NCBI GenBank assembly: GCA_934565615.1
Contig: CAKTIH010000013.1
Coordinates: 1 to 27,994 of the forward strand
From: an uncultured Oscillospiraceae bacterium
GTDB taxonomy: Bacteria > Bacillota > Clostridia > Oscillospirales > Oscillospiraceae
Reading direction: 5' to 3'
DNA: 27,994 nucleotides
The translations under genes and the position numbers were made by a program. Shown one piece after another: positions 21,276 to 27,994 of the stretch. Under the pieces are notes generated by a model. That model had not been told where the DNA came from and did not search any database. It was given only the letters and a program-made list of their open reading frames with translations. Every line of letters begins with the position of its first letter. Within the stretch, counting starts at the first letter, position 1.

Positions 21276-21304
21276 ATATTACCATGTTTTTAGTAGGCTT
21301 TCAA
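21276..21304 (-). promoter_or_regulatory. Promoter of the Rrf2-nitrilase operon
   Basis: On the minus strand TTGAAA (21304-21299), a 17-nt spacer and TAATAT (21281-21276). GCCTAC lies in the spacer and ATAGGT overlaps the -10 end, an inverted-repeat-like pair that could be an Rrf2 site. Confidence 0.65.
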
Positions 21305-21321
21305 CCTTGGACTTATCGCGC

Positions 21322-21376
21322 TTTACATGTATTTTACATGAGCGCGATTTTTCATTTTACGTAGCGACGCTATTAT
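21322..21376 (+). promoter_or_regulatory. Pho box and promoter of the pst operon
   Basis: TTTACATG occurs at 21322-21329 and again at 21333-21340, an 11-bp repeat of the TT-ACA type bound by PhoP in Bacillus; TTTACG (21356-21361) lies about two turns further. The -10 is TATTAT (21371-21376), and the -35 position is non-consensus, as expected for an activated promoter. Confidence 0.75.
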
Positions 21377-21451
21377 TAAGGGCGTAGCAGGAAAGACTAC
21401 AAAGAAGAAATGAGTGTTCTCATATCGGAAGAACAAAAGGAGAAACGAAAA

Positions 21452-22309
21452 ATGAAAAAGATCATCAGTATAGCACTTATTGCAGTCCTTGCACTGGCGC
21501 TTCTGGCAGGCTGCGGCAGCTCCGCTGCCCCGGCTACCACGACCGCTCCCGCTTCCGAAGCTCCCGCAGAGCTGAGCGGCACCGTCGCGACCGACGGCTC
21601 CACCTCCATGGAGAAGGTCATCGGCGCACTGGGCGAAGCCTTCATGGAGCAGAACAAGGGCGTGACCTTCACCTATAACCCGACCGGCTCCGGCTCCGGC
21701 ATCACCGCCGTCGGCGAAGGCCGCTGCGACATTGGCCTGTCCTCCCGCGCACTGAAGGACGATGAGAAGGCCTCCGGCCTCAAGGAGACCGTCCTTGCCC
21801 TCGACGGCATCGCCGTTATCGTGAACCCCGCAAACCCCGTCTCCGACCTCGACGTTGAGACCATCGCGAAGATCTACACCGGCGAGATCACCAACTGGAA
21901 GGAAGTCGGCGGCAATGACGCCGAGATCGTCCTCATCGGCCGTGAGGCCGGCAGCGGCACCCGCGACGGCTTCGAGTCCATCACCGACACCAAGGATTCC
22001 TGCAAGTACCGCCAGGAGCTGACCTCCACCGGTGACGTTATCACCACCGTCTCCACGAACCCCGACGCCATCGGCTACGCTTCCCTCGCAGCTCTTAAGG
22101 ACAACGTCAAGGCTCTGACCGTCGGCGGCATCGCCCCGACCGAGGACACCGTCAAGGACGGCAGCTACGTTATCCAGCGCCCCTTCGTCCTCGTCACTAA
22201 GGACGGCGCTGAGCTCGGCACTGCTGCGCAGGCCTTCTTCGATTACGCCACCTCCGCTGACGCCGCAGACCTCATCGCAGCAGCCGGTGCAGTCGCAGTA
22301 GCGAAGTAA
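21452..22309 (+). CDS. pstS: Phosphate ABC transporter, phosphate-binding lipoprotein
   Basis: This 285-aa protein has a lipoprotein signal peptide with lipobox LLAGC (acylated C21), followed by a low-complexity A/T/P/S linker and the PstS fold. Phosphate-contacting segments are DGSTSMEKV, GSGSGITAV and REAGSGTRDGFE. It is anchored on the outer face of the membrane and hands phosphate to PstCAB. AAAGGAG lies 9 nt before ATG 21452; the longer start at 21410 would spoil the signal peptide. It is the first gene of the locus, behind a Pho box, and is followed by a hairpin that may reduce expression of the downstream genes relative to pstS. Confidence 0.97.
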   Translation: MKKIISIALIAVLALALLAGCGSSAAPATTTAPASEAPAELSGTVATDGSTSMEKVIGALGEAFMEQNKGVTFTYNPTGSGSGITAVGEGRCDIGLSSRALKDDEKASGLKETVLALDGIAVIVNPANPVSDLDVETIAKIYTGEITNWKEVGGNDAEIVLIGREAGSGTRDGFESITDTKDSCKYRQELTSTGDVITTVSTNPDAIGYASLAALKDNVKALTVGGIAPTEDTVKDGSYVIQRPFVLVTKDGAELGTAAQAFFDYATSADAADLIAAAGAVAVAK

Positions 22310-22320
22310 TTATCCCGAAA

Positions 22321-22394
22321 AAACCAAGGCGGTCAAACACCGCCTTGGTTTATCAAAGCATATTGAAGTATCGGTACGTTTTGATAAACCAAGG
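22321..22394 (+). promoter_or_regulatory. Terminator/anti-terminator-like element between pstS and pstC
   Basis: Segment A (22321-22333) and the 5' part of B (22339-22351) form a perfect 13-bp hairpin with tail ATC, a partial terminator. The whole of B (22343-22357) is also perfectly complementary over 15 bp to C (22380-22394). A-B and B-C pairing exclude each other. C ends shortly before the pstC ribosome site. Confidence 0.6.
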
Positions 22395-22415
22395 GAGCAG
22401 ATCGGAGAAGATTTA

Positions 22416-23285
22416 ATGAAGAGCAACAGAGCTTTTGAAAATATAATACACGGGGTGTTCCTCCTGCTCGGCCTGATAACGGTCGGGTGCGTGCTGCTCA
22501 TCACGGTGTATCTGGTCATTTCCGGTATACCGGCGATACGCGAGATAGGGCTTGTGCCGTTCCTGTTCGGGACGAAGTGGACCTCGACCGCGGCGGAGCC
22601 GAGCTACGGCATACTCCCGTTCATCCTCACAAGCGTTTACGGCACGGCGGGAGCGATACTGCTCGGCGTGCCAGTCGGCTTTATGACGGCGGTGTACCTC
22701 GCGAAGGCCGCGCCGCCGAGGATAAAGGCGGTCATGGGCTCGGCGGTCAGTCTGCTCGCGGGCATCCCCTCGGTCGTGTACGGCCTTGTGGGCATGCTGG
22801 TGCTCGTGCCGGGGATAAGGAAGATATTCAACGTCCCCGACGGGGCGAGCCTGCTCGCGGCAATTATAGTCCTCGCAATAATGATCCTGCCGTCGATAAT
22901 CAAGGTCTCGGTCACGGCGCTTGAGGCCGTGCCGGGCGAGTATGAGGATGCGTCCCTTGCCCTCGGCGCAACGCCTGAGGAGACGTGGTTCCGCGTTTCC
23001 GTCCCGGCGGCAAAGAGCGGCATTGCTGCGGCGGTCGTCCTCGGCGTCGGCCGCGCGATAGGCGAGGCGATGGCGGTGATGATGGTGTCGGGCAACGTGC
23101 CGAACATGCCGGAGCTGTTCCAGAGCGTGCGCTTTCTCACGACGGCGGTCGCAAGCGAGATGAGCTATTCGAGCGGCCTTCAGCGTCAGGCGCTGTTCTC
23201 AATAGCGCTGGTGCTGTTCCTGTTCATCATGCTGATAAACGCCGCGCTCAACTTCTTCCTCAAGCGTGATAAGGAGGCCAACTGA
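22416..23285 (+). CDS. pstC: Phosphate ABC transporter permease PstC
   Basis: This 289-aa inner-membrane permease has about six helices. The PstC-type features are an N-terminal helix and short loop with FLFGTKW, PSYGILPFI, GIPSVVYGLVGM and the ATPase-contacting EAA-like loop (EDASLALGATPEETWF), followed by GIAAAVVLGVGRAIGEAMAV-type sequence (VVLGVGRAIGEAMAV). It forms the channel with PstA. GGAG precedes the ATG at 8 nt. pstA follows after 2 bp. Confidence 0.96.
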   Translation: MKSNRAFENIIHGVFLLLGLITVGCVLLITVYLVISGIPAIREIGLVPFLFGTKWTSTAAEPSYGILPFILTSVYGTAGAILLGVPVGFMTAVYLAKAAPPRIKAVMGSAVSLLAGIPSVVYGLVGMLVLVPGIRKIFNVPDGASLLAAIIVLAIMILPSIIKVSVTALEAVPGEYEDASLALGATPEETWFRVSVPAAKSGIAAAVVLGVGRAIGEAMAVMMVSGNVPNMPELFQSVRFLTTAVASEMSYSSGLQRQALFSIALVLFLFIMLINAALNFFLKRDKEAN

Positions 23286-23287
23286 GA

Positions 23288-24151
23288 ATGCTCAAGCATA
23301 AATTCTCCGGTAAGCGCCGGGCATATATCGTCACGATGCGCGCACTGATGACGCTTGCCGCGCTCCTCACGGCGGCGCTGGTGCTGTTCATGATCGGCTA
23401 CGTCCTCTATAAGGGGCTGCCGAACGTGACATGGAAGCTGCTGTCGACAAAGCCGAGCTATCTTACAAACTCCATCGGCATCCTGCCTGATATATTGAAC
23501 ACACTCTATATCGTTCTTGCCTCGCTCGTGTATGTGCTGCCGCTGGGCGTCGGTGCGGCGATATATCTGACCGAGTACGCCTCAAACAAGAAGCTTGTCG
23601 CGGCTATCGAATACGCGGCGGAGACGCTATCGGGCATACCGTCGATAATCTACGGCCTTGTGGGCATGCTGTTCTTCTGCCAGTTCCTCGGAATGCAGAC
23701 CTCGCTGATGGCAGGTGCGCTGACGCTCGTCATCATGAACCTGCCGACGATAATGCGCACGACGCAGGAGAGTTTAAAGACCGTGCCGCAGAGCTACCGT
23801 GAGGGAGCGTTCGGTCTCGGCGCGGGCAAGTGGCGCGTGATACGCACGGTCGTGCTCCCCGGCTGCGTCGACGGCGTTATAACCGGCTGCATCCTCTCGG
23901 TCGGGCGCATCCTCGGTGAATCTGCGGCGCTGCTGTTCACGGCGGGCTTTGCCCACGCGCTCAACGGCCTGTTCGACGGCCTTGCCGGTGCAGGCGCGAC
24001 GCTGACGGTCGCGCTGTATGTCTACGCGAAGGAGCAGGGCGAATTTGAGGTCGCCTTCGCTATCGCTGCAATACTCATGATACTGACGCTGCTGATAAAC
24101 CTCGCCGCGGCGCTGGTCGAAAGATATTTCAAAAGGAAGAAAAGCTTATGA
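23288..24151 (+). CDS. pstA: Phosphate ABC transporter permease PstA
   Basis: This 287-aa partner permease shares with PstC the GIPSIIYGLVGMLFF and ATPase-contacting REGAFGLGAGKWRVI segments, and has about six membrane helices. An AAGGAGG ribosome site lies in the end of pstC. Its stop overlaps the pstB start (ATGA at 24148), implying coupled translation. Confidence 0.96.
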   Translation: MLKHKFSGKRRAYIVTMRALMTLAALLTAALVLFMIGYVLYKGLPNVTWKLLSTKPSYLTNSIGILPDILNTLYIVLASLVYVLPLGVGAAIYLTEYASNKKLVAAIEYAAETLSGIPSIIYGLVGMLFFCQFLGMQTSLMAGALTLVIMNLPTIMRTTQESLKTVPQSYREGAFGLGAGKWRVIRTVVLPGCVDGVITGCILSVGRILGESAALLFTAGFAHALNGLFDGLAGAGATLTVALYVYAKEQGEFEVAFAIAAILMILTLLINLAAALVERYFKRKKSL

Positions 24152-24915
24152 CGCAGGATAAGAACAGTATAATAAAGGCCGACGATCTCTGCCTCTGGTA
24201 CGGCACGCATCAGGCGCTGCACGATGTCAGCATCGACATTCCCGAAAAGAGCATAACCGCGCTCATAGGCCCGTCCGGTTGCGGCAAGTCCACGTTTCTC
24301 AAAACGCTCAACCGCATGAACGACCTTATCCCCGGCGTGAAGATCACGGGCAGCGTGAAGTATAAGGGCGAGGATATCTATGACCCCTCGGCGGACGTCA
24401 ACGAGCTGCGCCGTCAGGTCGGTATGGTGTTCCAGAAGCCGAACCCCTTCCCCATGAGCATCTATGACAACATCGCCTACGGCCCGCGCACGCACGGCAT
24501 AAAGAACCGCGCGTGGCTGGACGAGATAGTCGAGCGCTCCCTGCGCGGCGCGGCGATCTGGGACGAAGTAAAGGACAGACTCAAGAAGGACGCGCTCGGT
24601 CTCTCGGGCGGCCAGCAGCAGCGGCTCTGCATTGCCCGCGCGCTCGCGGTCGAACCGGATGTACTGCTGATGGACGAGCCGACGAGTGCCCTCGACCCTA
24701 TCTCCACCTCGAAGATCGAGGAGCTGGCGACGCAGCTCAAGGAGAGATACACCATCGTCATCGTCACGCACAACATGCAGCAGGCGGTGCGAATTTCGGA
24801 CAGCACGGCTTTCTTCCTCCTGGGAGAGCTGATAGAATACGGCGGGACGGAGCATATCTTCTCCCAGCCGGAGGACAAGAGGACCGAAGATTATATAACG
24901 GGGAGGTTCGGATAA
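24148..24915 (+). CDS. pstB: Phosphate ABC transporter ATP-binding protein
   Basis: This 255-aa cytoplasmic ATPase drives phosphate import. It has Walker A GPSGCGKST (41-49), Q-loop FQKPNPFPM, signature LSGGQQQRL (152-160), Walker B VLLMDEPTSALDP (172-184) and H-loop VTHNM. The FLKTLNRMNDLIPGV segment after Walker A is PstB-specific. It overlaps pstA by 4 bp and phoU by 1 bp. Confidence 0.98.
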   Translation: MTQDKNSIIKADDLCLWYGTHQALHDVSIDIPEKSITALIGPSGCGKSTFLKTLNRMNDLIPGVKITGSVKYKGEDIYDPSADVNELRRQVGMVFQKPNPFPMSIYDNIAYGPRTHGIKNRAWLDEIVERSLRGAAIWDEVKDRLKKDALGLSGGQQQRLCIARALAVEPDVLLMDEPTSALDPISTSKIEELATQLKERYTIVIVTHNMQQAVRISDSTAFFLLGELIEYGGTEHIFSQPEDKRTEDYITGRFG

Positions 24916-25559
24916 TGAGGAGCCGTTTTGATGAACAGCTTGCCCAGCTCAACCGTGAGATGATAGAGATGGGCGCGCAGTGCGAGGAGGTCATCGCCCT
25001 CGCTTCAAAGGCGCTGACCGAGGCGGACATGAAGCTTGCGGCAAAGGTCGCGCCGCTCTCAGCGGACATTGACCGCAAGGAGCGGGAGATAGAGGCGCTG
25101 TGCCTGCGCCTGCTTCTGCAGCAGCAGCCGGTCGCGCGTGACCTGCGGCAGATATCTGCCGCGCTCAAGATGATAACCGACCTTGAGCGTATCGGAGATC
25201 AGGCCGAGGAGATCGCCGACATCATCGGCTTTATCGACGGGCACAACCCCGAGGACTATGTCACCCTCACCGAAATGGCCAAGGCCGCGATACACATGGT
25301 CACGGAAAGCATTGACGCTTACGTAAAACATGATACAATACTTGCGGAGAAGGTCGTCGACGAGGACAATATCGTCGATGAATACTTCCTGCAGGTAAAG
25401 AGCAAGCTTATCGCCAAGATAGCCAAGGACCCCGACGATGGGGAGTACGCGCTCGACCTGCTGATGATCGCAAAATACTTCGAGCGGATAGGCGACCACG
25501 CGGTGAACATTGCCGAGTGGGTGATCTTTTCCGTGACGGGAGTACACAGGGGAGAGTAA
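24915..25559 (+). CDS. phoU: Phosphate signalling regulator PhoU
   Basis: This 214-aa helical protein has two PhoU repeats, each with the acidic metal-binding type motif (EREIEALCLRLLLQQQPVA and ERIGDQAEEIADI in the first; EYFLQVK and YFERIGDHAVNIAEW in the second). PhoU links the transporter state to the histidine kinase and keeps the Pho response off when phosphate is plentiful. The ATG at 24915 uses the last base of the pstB stop (TAATG). The response regulator starts 5 bp after its stop. Confidence 0.96.
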   Translation: MRSRFDEQLAQLNREMIEMGAQCEEVIALASKALTEADMKLAAKVAPLSADIDRKEREIEALCLRLLLQQQPVARDLRQISAALKMITDLERIGDQAEEIADIIGFIDGHNPEDYVTLTEMAKAAIHMVTESIDAYVKHDTILAEKVVDEDNIVDEYFLQVKSKLIAKIAKDPDDGEYALDLLMIAKYFERIGDHAVNIAEWVIFSVTGVHRGE

Positions 25560-25564
25560 AGCTT

Positions 25565-26239
25565 ATGATCTGGTGCGTTGAGGACGATGCGAGTATCCGG
25601 GATATCGAGGTATACGCCCTGCAGTCCACGGGCTTTGAGGCCGAGGGCTTTGCCGACGGCGCGGAATTCTGGGAAGCCGTGCAGAAGGAGAGACCGGAGC
25701 TTGTTGTGCTCGACGTGATGCTCCCGGGGATAGACGGCATCGAGCTTCTGCGCCGCATGAAGGCGAGAGCGGAGCTGCGCGAGATCCCCGTCGTGATGGC
25801 GACGGCGAAGGGCGCGGAATATGACAAGATACAGGGGCTCGACCTCGGCGCGGATTATTACCTCGTGAAGCCCTTTGGGGTGATGGAGCTGGTGTCCTGC
25901 GTGAAGGCGGTGCTGCGCCGCTGCGCGCCGAAAAGCCCGGCGCAGGTGCTGCGCGCGGGCGCGCTCGAGCTCAGCCCCGAGGAGCGCACGGTCACGGTCG
26001 ACGGCGCGCGCGTCGCGCTGACCTATAAGGAGTTTGAGCTCCTGAAGCTGTTCCTCTCAAATCCCGGCACGGCCTTCACGAGAGACCAGCTCTTCAACGC
26101 CGTCTGGGGTATGGACTTTGTCGGCGAAACACGCACGGTGGATATGCACATCCGCACCCTGCGGCAGAAGCTGGGCAGCTGCGGGAACCTTATCGAGACG
26201 GTGCGCAATGTCGGCTACCGTCTGGAGGCAGAGAAATGA
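25565..26239 (+). CDS. phoP: Phosphate-regulon response regulator (OmpR/PhoB family)
   Basis: This 224-aa protein has a receiver domain with acidic residues ED-D (6-8), phosphoacceptor D50 in VVLDVMLPG and K102 in YLVKPF, then a winged-helix DNA-binding domain (LTYKEFELLKLFLSNPGTAF, then TRTVDMHIRTLRQKLG and VRNVGYRLE). It should bind the TTTACA repeats before pstS. GGGGAGA precedes ATG 25565; a longer start inside phoU is less likely. Its stop overlaps the kinase start (ATGA). The name phoB is equally used for this gene in related genomes. Confidence 0.95.
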   Translation: MIWCVEDDASIRDIEVYALQSTGFEAEGFADGAEFWEAVQKERPELVVLDVMLPGIDGIELLRRMKARAELREIPVVMATAKGAEYDKIQGLDLGADYYLVKPFGVMELVSCVKAVLRRCAPKSPAQVLRAGALELSPEERTVTVDGARVALTYKEFELLKLFLSNPGTAFTRDQLFNAVWGMDFVGETRTVDMHIRTLRQKLGSCGNLIETVRNVGYRLEAEK

Positions 26240-27888
26240 CGAAAAGAATTTTCAGGTCTATAACGCTTGTCGCCGCGGTAGTTCTGCTGGCAAGCTTCAT
26301 AGTCACGCTGGGCGTACTGAGCGAGTACTTCGGCGGCGTACAGAAGGAGCTTCTGCATGATGAGCTGAATCTTGCGGCCGCCGCGGTGGAGACCGACGGC
26401 ACGGAATACCTCGAGCGGGCAAAGTCGGCAAACTACCGCCTTACGTGGATAGACTCCGACGGCACAGTCATGTACGATTCTCAGGCGGACGCTTCGTCGA
26501 TGGAGAACCACCTCGGACGCGAGGAGGTCGACGGCGCGCTCAAGACCGGCGTGGGGGAGAGCACGCGCTATTCCTCGACACTGCTGGAAAAGACTACATA
26601 TTACGCCAAGCGCCTGTCTGACGGCACGGTGCTGCGCATTTCGGCGAGCCGCCATACGGCGGTCGTGCTCGCGCTGGGTATGCTGCAGCCGATGCTCGTC
26701 GTGCTGGCCGCGGCGATCATACTCGCGCTGCTGCTCGCAAAGCGCGTGTCGGCGCGGATAGTCGATCCGCTCAACGAGCTTGATCTCGAGCACCCGCTGG
26801 ATAACGACGCTTACGAAGAGCTCTCGCCGCTGCTCGGGCGGATAAACCGGCAGCATACGGAGATAGACCGGCAGCTCAAGGAGCTGCGGCGGAGGACGGA
26901 CGAGTTCACGCAGATCACCGGCAGCATGCGCGAGGGCCTTGTGCTGCTCGATGAACGCGGCTATGTTCTGAGCATAAACGCTGCGGCGAAGGAGATATTC
27001 GGCGCGGACGACGGCAGCGCGGGGCAGGACTTCCTGACGATAGACCGCAGCAGCGCCATGAGCGGCGCGGTGCAGGCGGCCATGCGCGACGGCCACGCGG
27101 AGATACGCTCCGAGCGCGCGGGCAGAAACTACCGATTCGACCTCACGCGTATCGAGTCCGGAGGCAGGAGCATCGGCACGGTCATCCTCGCCTTTGACGT
27201 TACCGAGCAGGAGCAGGCAGAGCGTATGCGCCGCGAGTTCACGGCGAACGTTTCGCATGAGCTCAAGACCCCGCTGCAAGGCATCATCGGCAGCGCGGAG
27301 CTTATCGAAAACGGCCTTGTGAAACCGGAGGACATGCCGCGCTTTGTCGGGCACATCCACAGTGAGGCGAGCAGGCTTATGGCGCTGATAAGCGATATCA
27401 TCAGGCTCTCCCAGCTCGACGAGGGCGAGGAGATGCCGCGTGAGAGCGTCGACCTCTATGCCGAGGCCGAGGAGGCAGAAGAGAACCTGCGTACGGCGGC
27501 GGAGGAGAAGGGCGTGAAGCTCAGCCTCACCGGCGAGGGCGCGGAGATATCCGGTGTGCGCCGTCTGGTGTATGAGATAATATATAACCTCTGCGATAAT
27601 GCCATAAAGTATAACCGACCCGGCGGGAGCGTCGAGGTCAGCGTCACGCAGAGCGAAAACGGAACCGCCGTCACTGTTGCCGATACGGGTATCGGCATTG
27701 CGCCTGAGGATCAGGCGCGTGTGTTCGAGCGCTTCTATCGCGCGGACAAGAGCCGCTCCAAGAAATCCGGCGGCACGGGTCTGGGGCTTTCGATAGTGAA
27801 GCATGCAGTGCAGTACCACCACGGCAGCATAGACCTCAAAAGCACCCCCGGCGAGGGCACGACGATAAAGGTGACGTTCCCGAAGTAA
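26236..27888 (+). CDS. phoR: Phosphate-regulon sensor histidine kinase
   Basis: This 550-aa membrane kinase has TM1 (about 8-30), an extracytoplasmic domain of about 110 residues, TM2 (about 143-168), a HAMP-like linker, a PAS domain (about 225-325), the H-box NVSHELKTPLQGI with phosphorylated H341, N-box NLCDNAIKYN (N455), G1 DTGIGI (483-488) and G2 GGTGLGLSIV (512-521). It is a full-length PhoR-type kinase. Signal input probably comes through PhoU and the Pst complex. It overlaps the regulator gene by 4 bp and ends the locus. Confidence 0.95.
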   Translation: MTKRIFRSITLVAAVVLLASFIVTLGVLSEYFGGVQKELLHDELNLAAAAVETDGTEYLERAKSANYRLTWIDSDGTVMYDSQADASSMENHLGREEVDGALKTGVGESTRYSSTLLEKTTYYAKRLSDGTVLRISASRHTAVVLALGMLQPMLVVLAAAIILALLLAKRVSARIVDPLNELDLEHPLDNDAYEELSPLLGRINRQHTEIDRQLKELRRRTDEFTQITGSMREGLVLLDERGYVLSINAAAKEIFGADDGSAGQDFLTIDRSSAMSGAVQAAMRDGHAEIRSERAGRNYRFDLTRIESGGRSIGTVILAFDVTEQEQAERMRREFTANVSHELKTPLQGIIGSAELIENGLVKPEDMPRFVGHIHSEASRLMALISDIIRLSQLDEGEEMPRESVDLYAEAEEAEENLRTAAEEKGVKLSLTGEGAEISGVRRLVYEIIYNLCDNAIKYNRPGGSVEVSVTQSENGTAVTVADTGIGIAPEDQARVFERFYRADKSRSKKSGGTGLGLSIVKHAVQYHHGSIDLKSTPGEGTTIKVTFPK

Positions 27889-27907
27889 TTGATATACAGC
27901 GCAATCT

Positions 27908-27940
27908 TAGAGGCAGCGAACCACAGGTTCGCTGCTTCTA
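27908..27940 (+). terminator. Hairpin ending the pst-pho locus
   Basis: A 15-bp stem with one G-T pair (27908-27922 with 27926-27940), loop ACA, followed by AAAATTTT. The tail is not a clean T tract but the position after phoR fits a terminator. Confidence 0.65.
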
Positions 27941-27945
27941 AAAAT

Positions 27946-27990
27946 TTTACAAATATTTGACTTTCGTATTCCGCATGGGGATGCTATTAT
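27946..27990 (+). promoter_or_regulatory. Second Pho-box-like promoter at the right edge
   Basis: TTTACA (27946-27951) and TTGACT (27957-27962) are 11 bp apart, like the repeats before pstS, and TATTAT (27985-27990) matches the pstS -10 hexamer exactly. It points out of the window, toward a gene not seen. Confidence 0.5.
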
Positions 27991-27994
27991 AGGG

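Noticed and set aside
26215..27822. A 535-codon minus-strand ORF antisense to phoR
   Set aside because: Same reason: a codon-bias shadow of a well-supported histidine kinase gene.

Overview
The window reads as chromosomal DNA of a GC-rich Clostridia-type Firmicute, most like an anaerobic gut Oscillospiraceae/Ruminococcaceae relative. The reasons are strong AGGAGG-type ribosome sites, GC-rich third codon positions, the infC-rpmI-rplT order behind a terminator-bearing leader, an Rrf2 regulator, PhoP-type TTTACA boxes spaced 11 bp apart, and many short intergenic hairpin repeats. The family-level placement is inference. I see no phage, plasmid, insertion sequence, CRISPR array, rRNA or tRNA.

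Layout, left to right. (1) 1-2383: a cut LysR regulator diverges from an MgtC-family membrane protein plus a second LysR regulator; the MgtC gene has a structured leader with a small overlapping ORF. (2) 2411-4866: a less GC-rich island holding an AMP-forming acyl/aryl ligase that diverges from a small XRE repressor around a large inverted repeat, followed by an array of five stem-loops. (3) 4873-9544: a secreted protein of unknown function, an SSB with two OB domains, deoC, a CmpB-like membrane protein, and two tandem acyltransferase-3 paralogues. (4) 9557-11030: the infC-rpmI-rplT operon, where infC appears to start with ATC. (5) 11059-16068: tadA, pta, an XRE regulator overlapping lepA, a third XRE regulator and apt. 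(6) 16100-21304: mnmA, cysK, and a four-gene operon of Rrf2 regulator, nitrilase, unknown membrane protein and EamA exporter. (7) 21322-27940: a complete phosphate-starvation locus, pstS-pstC-pstA-pstB-phoU-phoP-phoR, tightly packed or overlapping from pstC on, with a Pho box upstream and a terminator/anti-terminator-like element between pstS and pstC. A second Pho-box-like promoter sits at the right edge and points out of the window.

The most interesting signals are regulatory RNA-like. They are the 1-2-3-4 attenuator geometry in the mgtC leader, the three-segment switch between pstS and pstC, the ATC start of infC next to a terminator, and stem-loop clusters with no coding role. No entirely new multi-gene system is obvious. 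The Rrf2-nitrilase-EamA operon next to cysK is the best candidate for an undescribed pathway. All folds were found by eye and not computed.
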